NCBI GenBank assembly: GCA_021613375.1
Contig: CM038725.1
Location: 37,566,824-37,630,823, forward strand
Origin: Megaleporinus macrocephalus
Lineage: Eukaryota > Chordata > Actinopteri > Characiformes > Anostomidae
Direction: 5' to 3'
Length of the DNA: 64,000 nt
A program made the position numbers and the translations under genes. Positions 60,001 through 64,000 of this stretch are shown piece after piece (positions within the stretch are counted from its first letter, which is position 1; the number at the start of each line of letters is the position of its first letter). A model generated the notes under the pieces. It was not told the DNA's origin. It ran no database searches and saw only the letters and a list, made by a program, of their open reading frames with translations.

Positions 60001-63000
60001 GTGTGTATAGTGTATATACTGTATTACAGGGTGTGTATAGTGTATGTACTGTATTACAGGGTGTGTATAGTGTATATACTGTATTACAGGGTGTGTATAG
60101 TGTATGTACTGTATTACAGGGTGTGTATAGTGTATATACTGTAGTACTGCTATACTGCTCAGCTCCAGTGCTACTGAGTGGCAGCAGCGGTCAGTGAGGA
60201 GAACTGAATGGTGAACTGAATTAAGGACTACAGTGTTGTTTGTTTTCTCTCTATGATTTAAATGAATCAGTGTTTAATCAGTGTTTAACAAACTGCTGCT
60301 CTGGTAATGATACGTGTTGTTTATTCAGATCTTTAGTGTATCAGATCCTCTGTGTAGATCAGCTTCTCCAGTTCTTCATATTCATTAAACCACCAGCAGA
60401 TATCAGTCATTACAACAGCATCACACTGCAAGACTCAGCTCTGTTTAGAAGGAGTCTCCTTCAGACGAGTGGAGAAGCTGAACTCTCCAGAGGATGTTCA
60501 ATCAGATCTGAACTGTTGTTTATGTTCAGTTTCAGGTCTTGCATTGTGATACTGTTGTTATGATGTGTTTATCAGGTGATGGTGCTGAAGTACAGAGACA
60601 GATCCATAAGCCGCGATTGCCCCGCCATGCTGGTATGTTCTACACTTCACTCTGTACTGGTTATACTGGTCAGACTGTGTTACACCAGAGCTGCTGTATT
60701 ACACCTGATCAGGAGTTTAAGCGCAGTCCTGCAGGTGTAGTGGGTTTGTACAGGTAAATCAGGTAAAGTGCTGGACTGTAACTCCTCTAAGACTGACGCT
60801 GAACTCTCCTGCTGTAACAGTCGTAAGTTTGGAGACAGCAGTGAATGTTTAGTGTTAGTAGATGTTTTAGTCTGAAGGTGTTTATTCAGTGTTCTGTAAT
60901 TAAACACAGTGTATAAACCAACTTACACAATTATATATTAATAGAATATCTCTGATTTACACAAATCGTGTGGGGGTGGGTGGGTGGGTGGATGTGGGTG
61001 GGTGTGTTTCTGTGTGGGGGTGTGATCTGCTTAGAAAAACACTGGGAGCATGTAAAGCTGCAAACAGGCCATTTTAATGTTTTAGTTGAATTAATACTGT
61101 ACTAAAGCACAGCTGTGATAGTTATTGGTTTTCCATACTATTTGTGAGTTTTAGTCAGGCAGGTGGTAAGCCACCTAAGTTAATCAGTTTGAAGCCCCTC
61201 TAGGCCCCCTAATTGCCAGTTCAGCAAGGGGCAAGGTGGAGCAGTAGCAGGCTGACTCTCTAGTTAGACATCTAATGGTGAGTTTAGTCACTAGAAGTGT
61301 GTTTATATTGATTCTAGTGTAATATTCTTTCTTGCTGCTTGTTCATGCTTAGTTCAGGTCTATTTGTGTTCTATCTACCTTATTTTGCTAAGCTATGGAC
61401 TAGCTTCATAGGACTAGCGCTGGGCGATATGGCAAAAACATCTTATCACGATAATTTGTTTCATATCAGTAGATATCGATATATATATCACGATATAAAT
61501 CAAATCACTATTTCCTTTTTACTTTAAGTGAGAAGTGAAGATATCAAAATTTAACAGACACTGTGTTAATCAGGCTGTTGCTGGTTCTTTAAGTTGGTTC
61601 TGAGTAAAGAACTCTGTTTATGTTCACTCATAGCGGTGAGTCGACTCTCTGTCTGCTCTAATGAGGAGTTGTTGGTTTAGTGTAGGAAATAAAGTTTTCA
61701 GTAGAAAATAAAGTTTCCTACTCGGGATTTTTGGTTATAAAGTTAACTTTGTCTCAGTGTTCTCTCTCCAACTCCTACAATATATATATATTTATATTTA
61801 TCAATTACAAAATTACATCGATTAGCATATTGTGTGTCGATGCGTCGCTAAGGTGGCCACGCCCACTGAAAGCATGGATTTATCCAGAGTGCGAGCTGCA
61901 GCTACAAACAATCTCTCACGTTCATCTAACGTTGTGGGAGTGTTTCACACAGACACAACAGTGTGGTGCTCTGTCAGCTCTGCACAGTGGAGATGATCAC
62001 AACAGTACAACTGCTACACACGAGACCTTGAAGATCAAACATCCCGTAGAGCTTCATCAACACAGCAGCAGGACAGCACCTGTTTACCTGTTTATCTGAT
62101 CCTATAGATTATTTATAGATTATTAACACGTGAATCATGTTTCTTTCAGTAGTAGTTTAAAGTTTTCTCTTATTTTCTCTTTATTTTATTCTTATTATTT
62201 TTATTCTACGTCTGCACTCTGTGCTGTGTTGCTTCAATCAAACATGAAACAACTGAAACTCTAGTTCAGCCACCTGATTGGTTTGGAGCGACGCTATTCT
62301 AATTCTCATTGGCTGTTCGCGTTGTCTCTCAAAACACGGACGGAACTTAATTTTATCGACTTCCTATCGACTACGTCTTATCGGGGAAATTATCGCTATC
62401 ATTTTATCGCCCAGCCCTACGTAAGGCTATGTGATTATATGTACGTTGTGTTATAAGGTATGGCTACGCTACCTGTATACTGCTGCTATTGCTAAGTTGA
62501 GCTTATTCCTTCTTTGCCCTTTCATTTCTCTCATCAATCCACTCACACAAGCTATCATAGATGCAGATTCTGAGCAGATGTTCTTCAGCTATCTGATATA
62601 GCTTAATCATCTTGTTACCACTGTGGTTGTTGTGGGTGTGAAGATTCACTAAATCTCTTTCTGAACAACTTGACTCGTGTTCTGACCGGACACTCTGCGG
62701 AGGTTGCCACTGGAAATAAGAAACAGCAGTACATAGTCATAATCCTTTACAAGTACATTAATAATCACTGTGTATGTGTTATAGCTTCACTGTTCTTCTA
62801 AAACCTGTGGAGTAATAAACCCTTCATAAGTAGATGTATCTAATTCTGGTGTAATCAGACTGGTGATGTATAATCAGATGTTTCTGTATTTGAACAGTGT
62901 GAATGAAACTCAGTGTTTTATGTGTGGTGTGTTTTGTAGGTTGCCCGCCGTGTGAGTGTGAGGATACGGGAGCTGCTCTGCCTGGATGGGTGGTTCCTGT

Positions 63001-63133
63001 GCTGGTTCTGCTGGTTGTTCTTCTAGTGGTGTCAGTGGGGATGATTGTTCGTCTGAAGAGTGAAAATCAGCAGCTCCTGAAGGAACCTGGAAGGAATGGA
63101 GATACTAATCAATCAATCAATCAACTTATTTAA
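57069..63133 (+). CDS. Two-Ig-domain membrane receptor D (DICP-like)
   Basis: Fourth family member, closest to A and B. Exons: leader 57069-57129 (starts MRVLMVVLRVLILL), D1 57398-57697, D2 57896-58168, a possible stalk exon 60576-60632 (GDGAEVQRQIHKPRLPRHA) and membrane/tail 62940-63133; all phase 1. Length is 294 residues with the stalk, 275 without. D1 is nearly the A/B sequence with the same seven cysteines. D2 has ICTVAVHSQC, keeping both cysteines of the short loop, plus an NTT sequon and DSGVYT; canonical B/F cysteines are absent. The stalk before the membrane adds CPPCEC. The transmembrane segment is Val/Leu rich and is followed by RLKSENQQL, as in A and B. There is no tyrosine in the tail. 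The last residues (NQSINQLI) come from a LINE tail. An acceptor precedes the ATG, so a 5' exon lies upstream. Confidence 0.83.
58510..58990. repeat. 'ctcagatatacact' minisatellite in gene D intron
   Basis: Degenerate 14-20-base units such as 'cagatatacactctcagata'. A block of about 275 bases shows internal duplication (58560-58680 against 58795-58870). Confidence 0.9.
59085..60145. repeat. 30-bp minisatellite in gene D intron
   Basis: Two related halves: 'acagtgcatataccgtatta' units to about 59560, then 'gggtgtgtatagtgtatata' + 'ctgtattaca' units. The reading frames are repeat-derived. Confidence 0.93.
60146..61414. other. Gene D intron, mostly featureless
   Basis: Contains only the possible stalk exon at 60576-60632 and a 'gggtgggtgggtgg' run near 60970-61000. 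Confidence 0.5.
61415..62419. mobile_element. Non-autonomous hAT-like element (about 1 kb)
   Basis: Left end 'tagcgctgggcgatatggc' and right end complement 'tagggctgggcgataaaatg' form an inverted terminal repeat with one mismatch in the first 15 bases. The flanking 8 bases (cataggac / cgtaaggc) are a decayed possible target duplication. No transposase frame. Lies in the last intron of gene D. Confidence 0.65.
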
Positions 63134-64000
63134 TCACGGAAATACAACTGCAATGCAGCCGAGCATATACAGTTAAAGGGATTGAAAACAAAATGAGCAA
63201 AAATAATAAATAAAATACCAATTTTAAATAAACATTTAATATAGATGCATTAAAAATACAATGTAAAAAATGTTAGAAAATTATTATAAAAGAATATAAA
63301 AGAATATAAAATAAACATATTACATACACCAATATAATAAAAAGTTGAAATGCTAATAAAAAATACTCAATAAAACAGTCACGATAAAAAATGGATAATT
63401 ATAATAATAAAATAATACAAATAATAAATAAAAATTAAAAAGATAGTAATAATAAAAAATAACTAAAATAAAAGTAAAATAAAACAAATGTAAATTAAAT
63501 AAAAATAAATAAATAATAATAATAAGATAAAAATAAAATCCTAGTAGATTTATTCATTTAAAACAATCACAGGCTTTCTGGTGGTGATTAGAAACTAAAA
63601 GTTTGAAATGGTTTAGTGATCCCAGCGAGCTGAGCTTCAGAGTTTCCTGGAGAGAGTTCCAGCTCGCTGGTGCACTGTAGCTAAAAGCAGATTTTCCCAG
63701 TTCACTAAAAACTCTCGGTACCTGACAGGTGATCCAGCTACTAGAACGAGTCTGATAATTATTGTTGTTTATTGAAATCAGAGAAGAGATGTAAGCTGGC
63801 AAATGGCCAGAGAGTGATTGATAGATAAAAATAAGCCAATGTGATTCTCTTCGTGCAGCTAGTGAGGACCAACCAGCTCTATCATAGAGTCTACAGTGGT
63901 GAGTACTGTAAGGGTCTCCAGTTCTAAATCTCAGAGCAGAGTGATAGACTGAATCTAGCGGTTTGAGGGCACTGGCGGACGCTTTATTATAGATTACATC
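63102..64000 (-). mobile_element. LINE 3' end (ORF2 C-terminus, 3' UTR and TTGA tail)
   Basis: On the minus strand an open frame enters from the window edge (64000) and stops at 63554, giving 149 codons. It has motifs typical of fish LINE ORF2 ends: LDSVYHSALRFRTGD, WSSLAARRESHWLIFIYQSL and SELGKSAFSYSAPASWNSLQ. A T-rich 3' UTR follows and ends in TTGATTGATTGATT at about 63120-63107, inside the last exon of gene D. The uninterrupted frame suggests a fairly young insertion. Confidence 0.82.

Noticed and set aside
58996..60197. Tyr/Val/Ile-rich frames in the 30-bp array
   Set aside because: Overlapping frames are all open for the same reason; inside an intron of gene D.

Overview
The window is vertebrate nuclear DNA from a teleost fish. 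The evidence is intron-split genes with GT-AG borders, a U-lineage-type MHC class I heavy chain, fish LINE, SINE-like and hAT-like debris, and very heavy minisatellite content. One dispersed repeat near 56.8-57.0 kb, with its 'gtgagtggatcagacacag' motif, looks like one I know from otophysan fishes, perhaps characins. That placement is inference. There are no prokaryotic features, tRNA or rRNA genes, or CRISPR arrays.

Layout. 1-10 kb: no gene recognised. It holds ATT and CA microsatellites, a ~55-bp minisatellite, two blocks of a ~60-bp satellite, a small hAT-like element and one arm of a large inverted duplication. 10.9-19.1 kb, minus strand: one complete MHC class I alpha-chain gene (leader, alpha1, alpha2, alpha3, transmembrane and short tail exons). 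Its promoter has an ISRE-like site, an X-box-like site, CCAAT/Y boxes and a TATA-like element in the classical order. 20-28 kb: no gene recognised. It holds LTR-like sequence, the second inverted arm, and one minisatellite present as two arrays in opposite orientation.

28.3-41.6 kb and 57.0-63.1 kb, plus strand: four genes of one two-domain immunoglobulin receptor family. A and B are a recent ~4.7-4.85 kb tandem duplication. C is a divergent relative that seems to lack a transmembrane exon. D is a separate copy whose last codons come from a LINE tail. All share leader / D1 / D2 / membrane exons in phase 1, an unusual multi-cysteine D1 and a D2 without the normal B-F disulphide. Where a tail exists, it has no tyrosine. 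The two-domain layout and nearness to MHC class I suggest the fish DICP (diverse immunoglobulin domain-containing protein) family, but this is an inference.

42-48 kb: a possible promoter and first exon of an unknown gene, an unidentified coding-like stretch, a 30-bp array, a short telomere-type repeat and a decayed LINE with RT and RNase H motifs. 48.0-56.3 kb: one 8.3-kb array of a 27-bp unit with higher-order duplications. 58.5-62.4 kb (within the D introns): two more arrays and an hAT-like element. 63.1-64.0 kb: the 3' end of a LINE that runs off the window.

Together the genes look like an immune-recognition block: an interferon- and RFX/NF-Y-type-regulated antigen-presenting gene beside a young, changing family of Ig-type surface receptors, in repeat-rich DNA that would favour unequal exchange. 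All exon models were read by eye and no transcript was available.
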